The notes under the pieces are model-generated. The model was not told the origin of the DNA. It searched no databases and worked only from the letters and a program-made list of their open reading frames with translations. Positions 37,501 through 49,000 of a stretch of 64,000 nucleotides of DNA are shown in pieces; positions within the stretch are counted from its first letter, which is position 1, and each line of letters begins with the position of its first letter. The DNA comes from Smittia aterrima (lineage: Eukaryota > Arthropoda > Insecta > Diptera > Chironomidae). A program made the position numbers and the translations under genes. The stretch spans positions 14,260,854-14,324,853 of the forward strand of contig CP093830.1 in assembly GCA_033063855.1 (NCBI GenBank). The letters are read 5' to 3'.

Positions 37501-40500
37501 TTCACTTCGCAAATCGAATGAATGCGAAATATTTTCCTTGTAGAAGGTTGAGAACGCAAACTGGGACAGCCATCTCAACACATTTCCGTGATCTGATGAT
37601 AAAGTTCAATGCTGGAGTCAAGTATGTGTTTTGTGTTCTCTCCCCAAGCAGTAAGAATCGAGAGAGGCGGCACGGCAAACTTCGGAATAAATTGCAGTTC
37701 TTCGTCGATCGCAATGAGCAAAAAATAACGAAGGAGTTTCTAAATAAATATCATACAGTTTGAATAAATAAATGATGTGTCTTCTTGAGCATTCTGTTGC
37801 CATGTGTTTCCCATAATGTATTGACAAAACTTCAAGAAATTTTTTCTTTTCGAAGTCAAAGCTTTTGGCAGGTCGATTTATTGTCTCTGCTCGCTGCGAA
37901 GAGAAATCTCATGAAAACCTGCTGTTACCTTCAGATGCAGTTTCACTCATAATCCTGAAGTGATATTAAATTTTAAAGTGCTCTCGAAAATAGATTTTTA
38001 TGCAAAATAGTCGTCGACAAAGCCTGTTGGCTTGTATTGATTTTTTATGACGAGCTGGATAGAAAGAGAAACAAAAAGTTGTTTCATCGAATTGAAACAC
38101 ATCATCAACATTCGTCGTTTGCTTCCGTCGATCGACAGCCGCACGTTTCGCATATTGAAATTTTTAAAACAACAGTGTCACCTCCCCTCCTTGCTTGAAT
38201 TAAATTCTAATTAATCATCCAAGCCAATCAAAATTTCAAAAAATGTAAACTCACATGTTGGCGTACGCGCTGAAGGTTCCTAAGCCCCCCACGAGGAATT
38301 TTGAAAAGTTTATTTTAATGAATTTCTACTTGAATTCATTATAAGACTTCGTCAGTCAGCAGCGGAACACTCCACTCCCTCTTCCTTTGTTTGTTTGTTT
38401 TCATGGAAATTCACCATCTTTACTATCAATTTCACGTCAATCACCAAATTACATGCATACATTAAATACAAAATCCACAAATCGTAAAAAAGCGAGCGAG
38501 GAACATACACCGAGAACATGAAATCACTTGAGAAGAGTTGTTTGCAAAAAAAAATACAGAAACACCGTCGTCGTTCACCCCAGTTCTATGTTCAACAATA
38601 TGTGTGAGTTTAAAGTTGATTTTGATTGACAACAGCTTCATCGTCAACCCCTTTCGCTTTCCCTTTTGCCTCTTATAACTCTCATTGCGTTGATAAGTAA
38701 TTTTTCAATTTCCACAAAGTGATTCTCATGGCGCAGATCACCCGCTGTGGTCTCAGGCAGTCATTACAATCATTAAATTCTAGCTGTGCGAGAATAAAAA
38801 GCGATGAAACCACCTGTTTGTTTGATGAGAGCGCCTAGCCTCAACTATCATTAATACTCGAATTAGATTTATTGGATTTAATTCAATTACGCCATGGGCT
38901 TAGATCCAATGTCAAATAAAGACTTCAATTATACGCTCTTTTGACGGATTTAAGAAGAGGAAGAAAAAAATCTCGCGAGCTCACCGTGTGTTTATAATCG
39001 TAAAAATTATTGTTATCGAATCGATTTTCCGGTACATAACGAAGCATAGGCAGACACGAATCATTTATCATTTCCATTGCTCGACATACTCGTAAGAGCG
39101 AAATGTCTGGAGTAATAAATAAATTATCGACACCATATCAAATGGATGGTGAATGCTTTTTCCTTTTTTGGGAGTCATTTAAGCTGTTTGTGGAGTTCTC
39201 GAAAGGAAACTAAATGAACATTATCGAGAACACCTACGATAACTCTTTAACGCGATGAGACTACGAAAATCGTTGAAAGGAAGCCCGGAAATTCATCTCT
39301 CGCTTTGTCGTTAAATATTCGAGTTTGTTTGCATTGAGAAGGAATGTTTGCGATTAGAAAATATCGAGTTTCCACTTTATCTAGTGACTACGAAGCTGCT
39401 GACACGTGAAGGGTTGTTGTATAACTTCGAGTCGTGAACGAGGTGAAATCTGTTTCATCTAATGAATGTTAATTTTCAATTTGCGATTTTACAGTTGCAG
39501 CATGTGTAGTACTCATCTCAACCGGATAATTTTCCATCATTAGAAAGAAACAAGTTCGTTCGTTCGATGTTAGCGATTTAAATCTCACTGAGCTTCTCAC
39601 CGAACCAAAAAAATTATTTTGCAATTAAACAATTCCAAAATTCAAATTTCGAAGCCATTTTCCTGCCGATGAGTTTCAACTTTTTCCTCTTCTCCTGATG
39701 AATTTTAAAACAAGAACGCGTTTTGAAATGAAAAGCAGAAGGAAAAATCCCGCAGACAAACAAAATGCAAATGAGGCCATCAAATTCGCATTTTCGACTC
39801 CTCCGTAAATAAAAACGTTCGAGCGCTGCCTTTTCCAGGTGCACAGTCGTTGTTGTGTCTCTTTCAGTACAAAAAACACTTCAAAACAACCTCTCAATCT
39901 CGCTAGAAAAGCTAGATATCTTTAATATGCACGAAGTGAAATTAATTACTGTTTCGAGTCTTAATACTTTATGAAGAACTAATTTCTACTCCGTGGCTAA
40001 AGCGATTTGAGGAATTAAAACGTGATTCAATTTTTACTCATGCAAAACACGAAATATTTCTGATTCTACTCTCTTTCGCTTGAGTTGAAGCCCCTCTTAG
40101 ATTTTTTTATAGCAGCAGGGTGAAGCTCAGAGATGATAAATCGTTTCTTCTTCCTCCTCGAGGATGCTTTGTTTAAAGAAAATCTCGCTGAAGCCTCAAC
40201 GATTGTGATCTCCTTTAACACATCATAAAGTGTCTTTTGTAGCTTAAAGTTCTATTTGACTTTAGCGCAAGGAAATTGATTTTTTTTCGCTGTTGGTTTC
40301 TTAAAGGGATGTCAGAAGGATTTGAAAGACTTACGTGTTTGTCTAACGATTCAAATTTTTTAGATTCTTGAAACTTATAGTAGTGAGACAATCTTGAAAG
40401 ATTATTTTAACAAAAACACGCGCGAGTCGTACAATGAGTGATGATTCGCTTTTATCTTCTTCACTCTACTAGCGATGTCAACGCGACTTCATGCAAACTC

Positions 40501-41388
40501 TGTAAACAATATAGCACTTTGCCAAATAGCACTCAAATCAAAATGACGGCATGACAAATCTTCTTTTAAAATTATCCAAATCTTTAGAATCAAATTGAAA
40601 CTTTCAATTTAAAAGAAACTCAAACTTTCTTCTCACGATTTCAATTTAGCTCTTCATAGTCCATCACTCGAGATTTCTTTAAATTTTGCTACTCATTCTT
40701 TGAGTCTTTTTTTTCATGTCTCCGTTTGAAGAAAAGTAGAGAAAAATTGTTGGAATTGTTACGTCCGTCAACACACTTCACATTTTCCGTCAGCCGGGAA
40801 AAAAATACGACGAGAAAAAAATTTAACAAACAGTCATTAATCATTTTTGGAAGTGCAGCATTCAAAAATGTGGAGGAAAATATCTTTTATTTAAATTTAA
40901 ATTCGTCTTTTCTCGCTCGCTCTCTCGTGATAAACATGAACAAAATAGACACAAAAGGAGGAAACCGAGAGGAAATTCAGATTGGAGGATTTTCTTAAAG
41001 TCTTCGCCGCGATCCGAACTAAGATTGGGCTTTGGCAATAAAAGAATTATAATGAGGATGTTATCCCTTCTACTGCTTGTCGAAAATCGAGGAGAGAAAC
41101 GGAAAACTTTTTTCGAGAGGGAAAAATCGATAGCAGCCAATGATTGATTACTCACAGACATGACATGGAATTAGGTCATAACTCCTCTGTTGTGGCACAG
41201 CAAACTGCCGAAGGGATGAATTTGTCTCTCCACGAACGTTCACAACACGGAAAATGAAAAGCGATTTGCTTAATAAGGAGTCGTGATGACTTTTTCTTCT
41301 CCTTTCATTTTTCTTCCGACGGCAAACCTTTTAGAAACTTCTCAATACACAAGAGTGATCGATTAATTTGTTTTCTTCTTTTTTGCAG

Positions 41389-43091
41389 ATGATTTTGTGG
41401 CTGAGAATGGTCTACCACGTCGTCTACGAACAGCTTACACAAACACGCAGCTTCTCGAACTAGAGAAGGAATTTCACTTCAACAAATATTTGTGTCGACC
41501 ACGAAGAATTGAAATTGCGGCAAGCCTCGATCTCACCGAGCGTCAGGTGAGAATATTTTCTCGAAAAGACTTTTGTGCCATCAAACTAACTAAATTTTTG
41601 TTACCGAAGGTCAAAGTCTGGTTTCAAAACAGGAGAATGAAGCACAAAAGACAAACACTGTCGAAAACTGATGATGAAGACTCTAGTAAAGACGATTTCA
41701 AAGGTGACGATGACACGCAATCTTGCAGTAAGTTAATGAGTCTCGCCTTTCGCAACCCTTTCAATGTTTTAACTTTTAACCCTGATCACTTGCAGATTCA
41801 ACTTCGAAAAAATCTTGTCAAGGATGCGAGCTGCCATCGGACGATGTGCCCGATTCAACGTCAAACTCACGCGGTCAGAACAATAACACACCCAGTGCGA
41901 CCAACAATAATCAATCAATTCCCAATGAGAGAACAAACGGTGCAATATCGCGGGCAACGCCGAACTCAACCATCGAGCTTGGTAACGCTGTGGCTAACGC
42001 CACAAACGTCATGAATTCGACAAGCATTTCAAATGCAGATTCGAGTGTGGCTTCAACTGTTAGTTTAGAGGAGGAAGAGGAAAGCCCTGTGAAGATTAAA
42101 AAGAAGGAAGAAAACCACAGCCGGAAGGTAAAAATCATTAATCGATTTTGTTGTGAACTGTTTGACAAATATCTAAAAATAATTTTAGGTCAAGAAGGAA
42201 ATGTCGAAGACATCACATCTTCATCGTCTTGTGGGAAGTCAGGAAAGCCTAAATCAAAAGGAAACCTCGAATGGCGCCTATGGTCGCAATAACAATAATC
42301 AATATCCAAATCAACTGAAGATCAAAGGACAACCAGCAAATATTCAAGACGGATACTTTCAAGGGTTCTATCCTAAGCACGCAGTGCCACCGCCCAACAT
42401 TCCCCTTCAAGCGAATGATGCAATGTTCACGAAACACGAAATCGAATTTCATCATAAGGCAATCGTTAACTCTCCACAGCAGTTTGCTCAGTTTCATGCT
42501 CAGAAATATGAAGCTCACGATTACGATCATCATAACTTAATTAAAGCTGACATTAATAACAAAATTCCCGCGAATAATGTTCACGCGAGGCCAATTGAAT
42601 TCCCACAGAATCAAATGTACTATAATGAGAATGCAGCTCAGAATCCACACAATCAATATTATCCAAACGAATTTGAAGTTGCCAATGATGGAGCAAATTC
42701 GAGTTATTTCGATCCGAAGTCTCAAGCGCATTATTACGATATGAATTATCATCATACAGGAAGCAACGAATATTCAGAGATGTATGGCCCGAACGCAGGA
42801 ATGACTGAGAACTGCGAAAACTTTGCTTCATTCCAACAATATTATGAACATCAACAGCAACAGCAGCAAGCTCCACCGCCTCCGCCTCATCAGCAAACTG
42901 TTCATCCGCATTACCATCACATTCAACAAAATGTTCCTTCCGGCTACGTTCATTCTCAGCAGAACTTTAATAATTCGAATCCGCAAGGTCATCACAATAC
43001 GAATCTGACTGAGAACAGCAACAGCTCATCGGACTTCAACTTCCTTAGCAACTTGAATGACTTCGCTCCGGAATATTATCAATTGAGTTAG
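41389..43091 (+). CDS. pb: proboscipedia exons 2-5 (homeodomain and C-terminus)
   Basis: Hox2-class factor specifying labial palps and proboscis. Exons are 41389-41546, 41610-41727, 41796-42127 and 42189-43091. With exon 1 the protein has 634 residues. The homeodomain at 141-200 has arm PRRLRTAYTNTQ and helix 3 RQVKVWFQNRRMKHKRQT, with an intron in phase 0 between Gln44 and Val45. Further Pb-specific blocks follow: LSKTDDED, KKSCQGCELPSDD, PDSTSNSRGQNNNTPSATN, and the extreme C-terminus FNFLSNLNDFAPEYYQLS. Exon 1 splices directly to exon 2 in frame, so no microexon is needed. Codons 343-362 are a 60-bp segment also present in tin, apparently a foreign insertion that keeps the frame. The C-terminal half is rich in His, Gln and Asn. 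Confidence 0.94.
42213..42272 (+). repeat. 60-bp segment shared with tin, copy in pb exon 5
   Basis: Identical to 45560-45620 apart from one A in a run (4 As here, 5 in tin). It sits exactly on codon boundaries of pb (codons 343-362) and is read in a different frame from tin. Similarity stops sharply on both sides. Confidence 0.95.
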
Positions 43092-43520
43092 TCGTTAACG
43101 GATTTTTAATTGCAAATCGATGAGAACAATTCGAGAAATAAATGAATAAATGAGCCGCTGTAAAATTTCACTGTAAATTATGTAAACTGAAGCTATCGAT
43201 TAGGAAATTAAATTTTTCAGTGGTTTATCCACTTTAAGCTGCTAAATGAATTTATGTTGAAACTTATTTCGTTCGTTTTCTCTTTGCCATGACTTTGGTT
43301 AAACTGAACAATTGTGGATCAGTTGTGGTGTAGTTGCTTAAGCTTATTTCAATGATTTTTATCGGACATAACGTACATAATCTTAGCTAGTTAGTTAGTT
43401 TAGATGAAAAATGAAAGGAAAAACTGTCACTAAACGACTTATGTACTTCGAAGGATAATTTAAAGAATATTTTTCTGTTCAAGATAAAAAAATAACAATG
43501 TAACTTAATGTAATTTATAT

Positions 43521-43538
43521 AATAAAAAAGAAAATAAA
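43521..43538 (+). terminator. pb: Poly(A) signals of pb
   Basis: Two AATAAA hexamers (43521-43526 and 43533-43538) about 430 bases after the pb stop codon are the best candidates for the end of the transcript. They imply that less than 1.3 kb separates the pb 3' end from the tin start codon. Confidence 0.5.
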
Positions 43539-43629
43539 ATTCTGCTCATAAAAACATTTTTACTGTGTTTTCGTTTGATTGAAAATTTCATTAAAATTTT
43601 CAGATTTATACTTAGAATGATTTTTTAAA

Positions 43630-43682
43630 AAAAAAGTATTTTCCAAGCTCAGAAGAGCTTTGAGCTTGGAAAATACTTTTTT
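43630..43682. repeat. Perfect 22-bp inverted repeat with 9-base loop
   Basis: The left arm 43630-43651 is the exact reverse complement of the right arm 43661-43682. The loop is 43652-43660. The arm core is GTATTTTCCAAGCTCA. It lies just beyond the pb poly(A) signals and before tin. It could be a transposon remnant, a snap-back artefact or a structured RNA. It is shorter and more perfect than a typical pre-miRNA. Confidence 0.85.
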
Positions 43683-44666
43683 GAAGGACAGGAACACGAA
43701 GGAAAAGTTCTCATTTAGTCGAAAACACAACAAGAGCTAACTTTAACTTTTGTAAGGTTTACACTTTTCTTTCTTGATCGTTTAAAATATATTTTAAAAA
43801 TTGAAAATCAAAATATATTTTCAAATCAAGTCAAAATTTAATTTAAAATTCCATTAGGATTAATAAATTTAATAAATTAGATAAATTAAAACAATAGTTT
43901 TTACAAAGTATTCTTACGAATAGAGAAACAAAATTCCTGGCGCCAGTCTTGGCTGCACGTGGTCTTCTCATATGGCTCATGACGAAATATTGGGCAATCT
44001 CTTTCCGCAAAGAAGCATCCCCTGGCCTTTGAACTCGTTAAGTTATTTTGCCTGTCGACGCAAAATTAAGAAGCGGCGACAGAAAAGGGATTCCAGCTTT
44101 TGAATTATTGCTCATGCGACAAAGTGCTTTGCAGACGATCTTGAGAGACGACTCAAACTGTTTGAGTCTAACACATATGGCTCGAGTCAAAACTTTACAA
44201 ATTATCTGAATTTTCATATTTTCATGAAAATGATTTTCTCCTCCAAAAGAAATTCATTAAACCGCTTGCGCGGCTCCAAACGCAGCGCTGATTGGGTGGG
44301 GATTGTTTTATGAATAATTCATATAAACAAGTTGAAAGAAAGATGAAGAACGAATCATTCTGAACGATGCGACAATGTGAGACGTCGAACTCACATGTTG
44401 CATGTAAATATTTTTCTCTGATTGTCATTTAAAGGTCTTTAAAATTGTTTCCACTCGTTTTACAACTGTCGTAAATAATTTTTGCTGTAACATGAAGCTG
44501 AACATTCAAGAAAACTAGCCACTAACCGAATGAATTCTCTTACCCGAGTTTTCTTTTCGGCTTGTCTAATGAATGAGTAAAGCACATCTCCCGCCTCCAA
44601 AGTCGGAGAGGAAAAGAAGAAAAAGCAAAAGACATGAGAAAACGAATTTGTCGATCTCGAATTGGT

Positions 44667-44700
44667 TCAGTTCAAGAATTAACGTTGTAACAATTAGTTG
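44667..44700 (+). promoter_or_regulatory. tin: Candidate initiator + DPE core promoter of tin
   Basis: TCAGTT at 44667-44672 matches the initiator consensus, with +1 at the A, 44669. AGTTG at 44696-44700 falls exactly at +28 to +32 and matches the downstream promoter element consensus RGWYV. No TATA box is obvious upstream. The start codon follows 134 bases after +1. Drosophila tin is known to depend on a DPE, which supports the reading, but the transcription start here is inferred. Confidence 0.5.
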
Positions 44701-44802
44701 CCAATTAGTGGGTCTCTTCAGTGTCTTGACTTGGTGTGGCAAAGTTAATTGATTTTGTGACTTGAAATGATTTATTGTGTTAAGTGATTGAATTAATTGA
44801 AA

Positions 44803-46019
44803 ATGATGATAAATAACCAATCGCAAGGATATTACGATTTAGACAGTAACATGGTCATTGGTGAAAGTTCTAGTGAAGTTGACGTCTTGAATACAACGCC
44901 TTTCTCGGTTCGTGATATTTTAAATATTGTGGATCAGAATAACGAAGAAAATTCTTATCAGACAATGAACGGAAACGATCAATTCTCGCAAAAATTCTAC
45001 GCGAATAATGTTGCGCAATTTGCGAATTATTCCAATTATCAATATAAAAGGTAAGACGTTTGTGAGTGAAGTTATTCCTTAAAATTTAATGGAAATGAAC
45101 TTTCAGTTTGCGTGTGCCTTCGAATGATCAAATGGGATTCTACGATTATTCTTTCAATAATAATTATTTACTCTTCCAAAACAATCCCGTGACCTACAAT
45201 TCCTTTGATAATACACCGACTACTCCTTCGACTTATCATGACTTTAACTCTCTTCCGAGTTACAGTCAGTTTACGCCAACAACTTCCCCAATCTTTACTC
45301 CACCGTATCGACAAGAAACTTTAAAATTTCCATCTCAAGCTAAAACTGAATCATCGCAAGTCTCGAATTCTGATATGATCGCTGTCGATAAACTTCAATC
45401 GATCATTCACAACACATCAGAGCATGTTCAAGAATTAAATCAAATGTGCCAGATAAAGGAACCGAAAGAATACGAGAAGAATTTATCGAGTAAGTTAAAC
45501 AAGTCAATTTTATTTTAAGTCGAACTAATAGTTTTTCACAGAAGATCCGAACCACATCGTCACATCTTCATCGTCTTGTGGGAAGTCAGGAAAGCCTAAA
45601 TCAAAAAGGAAACCTCGAATCCTTTTTTCCCAATCACAAGTTGTTGAGTTAGAACGTAGATTTAAGCTTCAGAAATATCTATCAGCACCTGAACGCGAGA
45701 CTTTGGCCAACAACTTAAATCTCACTCCAACTCAAATAAAAATTTGGTTTCAAGTGAGTCATAAACTGATTTAGTCATAAACTGAATTTTATTGGTTTTT
45801 CTTCGTAATCTCAAACAGAATCGTCGATACAAGTCGAAGCGTCTGCAAATCGAGTGTGGGATGCAAGGATCATCGTCATCATCTAAAGCAAAGGATTCAA
45901 CGAAATCAGCAAACAAATCGAATTACTCTTCACCGCCGTCAAACGTAAATATCGCCACTCTCCAGTCGACATCAATGCAACCTTCAGCATATGCAACTTA
46001 CAACAACATCTTCTGGTAA
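44803..46019 (+). CDS. tin: tinman (NK4/Nkx2-5 class) homeodomain protein
   Basis: Cardiac and dorsal mesoderm determinant. Exons 44803-45050, 45107-45489, 45542-45753 and 45819-46019 join in phase to give 347 residues. A TN (tinman/eh1-like) repressor motif, TPFSVRDILNI, is at residues 32-42. The homeodomain at 232-291 has arm KRKPRILFSQSQ and helix 3 QIKIWFQNRRYKSKR. The Tyr54 is the NK2-superclass hallmark, and KRKPR-LFSQ-Q is Tin-like. The central part is rich in Asn, Ser, Tyr and Pro. The protein ends NNIFW. The intron between Gln50 and Asn51 is in phase 0, as in bap. The start is the first of two adjacent ATGs. The segment just before and into the homeodomain is duplicated in pb. tin lies convergent to its usual partner bap. 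Confidence 0.93.
45560..45620 (+). repeat. 61-bp segment shared with pb, copy in tin exon 3
   Basis: Matches 42213-42272 with a single-base homopolymer difference. Here it encodes a Ser/Lys-rich linker and the first residues of the homeodomain arm (KRKPR), so the sequence is functionally constrained in tin. That makes tin the likely source. Confidence 0.95.
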
Positions 46020-49000
46020 TCGCGACATCAAAGAAGGAGAAATTACTTAAACTTTTACATTTGTGCATTCAATTTTTGTAGAAAAATTTCCTTCGGAAAG
46101 AATTATGAAAGAAAATTTATGAAGCAAATATCTCGACTCGTATCTTTCTCTGTTCAAAAGGGCATCTGGTTTATTTTGTGTTAAAGAATGCCTCCGTTGC
46201 CTTCCTTTGCTCTGCTCCCGCCGACTGACTATGAATAAAAAAATGCGATAACCCGGTCGTATATTAAATTCACATAACAGTTTCTTCGTTCGCCTCTTTA
46301 TCTCGAAATTAAAGTTTTCTTCTGCTTTTCCTATCTGACTCATTTCCCTCGCGCGTAGTTTGACTCTGGAAATTAATATCAATGTTTGATTGAAATGAAG
46401 CTGGCATTTAAAGAATAGAGTTCTCAATTTCTGGTGTTGGCTGGGGGATTGTTTCGCGGCGATGTTCAATGTCAGTTCATCAAATGCTTTCACAAGTCTT
46501 CCGTTAGTTCTTGATCGACCCACGACTTGAATGTTTATTTAAAAGAGATTAAATTATATCATAAGTGACATGCTTTTAAATAATAAATTGATTTTGTTGT
46601 TTGTTTCGAGTAAATAACTTTGTTCTTGTGCACATGATGCCCGAGCCATTTCTCTTCATAGCGATTCAGTTTTCACTTTGACATCACGGAATGGAAAAGA
46701 TTGAATTTCATTTGGACTTGATGAATTATCATTCCGTAAAGAGCGATGGATTGTTCAAGGACTCAAGGGTGATTGACTTACATTGCTTTGGCCAAAAACT
46801 TTTGCTTTGTTTATTGATCCTTGAATAAACATTCATTCATAGATCCTAAAGTGGCGAGGGAATTCCGTTAAGTGGAAAAGCAATTCACCTCGATTGCATC
46901 ATCGGAAACTGTTAAAGAACAGCTCAAGTGTGTTCCATAAGTGACAATTGAAAACGTGTAAACAAAAGCTTCAAAATGAAGTTTAAATATACACAATATT
47001 GAAAAGAATTAAACAACGAGCCGCTCCAGATATTCGAATAAAAAACATTTGTTTGTTTTAAAACAATTGAAGCGATTTGTGAACCAACGGCATCTGGTGA
47101 GACATTTTCCGTAAATGGATGCTTCGCATGCTCAATCGCAAAACGCATGCATTTATTTTGGAAGGGTTGCTTTCATAAAAAAAAAGTTCCACTTTGAATC
47201 AAATAAAAATTAGACAGCCAATCTTTAAATGTTCAATGTATTTAAACAAGAAATCGGAGATTCAGCTTGACTCATTGCAAGGTGAATTCTTTTTTCACTA
47301 TTTAAATAATTTGTTATTTTAAAGGTCTACTCGATTTGATTACTTAGGATTTTGTTGATTCGGCATGATTTAAATTTTAATAATTAAATATATTAGAAGA
47401 GTCAATGACAAAATCATCAACAAAAGATCCTCGTCGCAGCTCTCCTTGTTTCGCCTGAATTTTCACCTAAAAATAAATTACTTTATAAACATCCTCAAAA
47501 TCTCAACATGTGCTTCTGATTTCAATTATGCGGTATCGCTTGTTCATTGTAGTTTAAACAGAACTAATAATGTGTTTTTAAACATTTGTGGAAATCGTTT
47601 GATTCGAGAAATTAAAGTTTTCCTCTCGCACAGTAAATCAAATTTCATCAGAAGTCCATCAAATAAGAAAATCGAAAACGGCAATTTGTTTTATGAATAG
47701 AGAGTTATTTTCACAATATTATTGGGATAATTTCCGTTTCACTAACCACACACTCTTCTCGCATACAGCTACACGTGACCAGCTTGTCTCTATTTCCTTG
47801 TGGCTGCTCAAATTGTAAGGCAAAACGATTGAAGTGATCATGTTCACGTAAAGGACGAACCGAATCATTTTTTTTTTCTTGATTTTCCCGCTGACGTTCA
47901 CGAAATATGAAAATTGCTGTTTTGTGAGCATCGTCGACAGTGAGCATCGTACTTAGAAAGGGAATGAAAAGTCGAATGAATGCGAGCGGCAGAGAACAAT
48001 ATGTCAATTACCTAGACATAATATAAACATTCGTAGCTATCTTTAGCTTTGTATTGAGTTGCGAAGTCAGGAGATTTCTCTTTCACTTCTATTTGAAGAC
48101 AGAGTTGTCACACACATCACTTTCGCACTATCCCAACATTCAATGACTCTCATCTATGCTGCTCTTTCTTACTTGCATTGTTCAATAGTTTTAAATCAGA
48201 GATGAACGGACAAACATGCAAATTGCTCTATCTGGGGCCGCCTCGATTTCTGATACAATTGATTGAAGCTGTTTACACAAGACTATAGTGAATGAGCTAT
48301 AATTAATTTCTCAACTTTTTTATTATACGGTCATTAAACGGAGAAGATAAAAGACTTTAATTGTAATTTGTTAGCGAATGGGGTGGTCTGATTACGTGCG
48401 CATCGCCCAAGTGTGATTGGCGACGAACAGTTCGAGAGTTCTTAAATAAAACGTTGAAAATCCTGTAACATTTTTCTTCTTGATTCTTTCTCAACATCCC
48501 GCCCACCACCAATTGCTCTATTGTGAGTCGTTCAAGCAATTATCCCTAATTTTCATCCTTTTCTTCGCAAAACCTTTTGTCCTCTGTGTAAAAACCGAAG
48601 ATAGGTAGAAAGATATAATCGAGGAGAAATCATTTGACTTATCGTCTTATTATCATTAAATTTGTGATTGCCGTTGAAATGATTGCAGACACGATTCAGG
48701 CGGAGAACGGTGCTCAAGTGAGACGAGTATTTCCAATCGAATTAGAAATTCAAAGCACAAAATTGATTGTCAAAAGATGAGAAAAATTGAGTTGAATAAG
48801 AATGAAAATTGTTCGTTTCATTATTTCTCACCGATTTCTATAGCTTGAAGGAGGAAGAGAGTCGTTAAGTTACGTTAGGGCAACCTATCGTTTGAGGCTT
48901 GGGGCCTAAAAAAAATCTTATTTTTCAAATCAATTCAATTGAAAAATATTTTTAAACATCCCCCTCGATCCGTCATTTCAAAGGTGAACAGGATATTGTA

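Larger units (their letters stand above)
23780..41388 (+). other. pb: First intron of pb (17.6 kb)
   Basis: A large intron between the hexapeptide exon and the homeobox exon, as in Drosophila pb, where intronic sequence carries regulatory elements. It holds the damaged tandem copy (25578-28592). From 28593 to 41388 there are only non-conserved open frames and no recognisable gene, RNA or transposon. The size and position make it a good place for enhancers, but none is identified directly. Confidence 0.75.
43092..44802. other. pb-tin intergenic region
   Basis: 1.7 kb containing the pb 3' untranslated region, the hairpin, AT-rich sequence and the tin promoter. No coding gene is supported. In other insects labial, not tin, would be expected beyond pb. 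Confidence 0.65.

Noticed and set aside
46047..46523. 158-codon open frame on the - strand downstream of tin
   Set aside because: Overlaps the probable tin 3' untranslated region and shows no recognisable domain or conserved-looking blocks.
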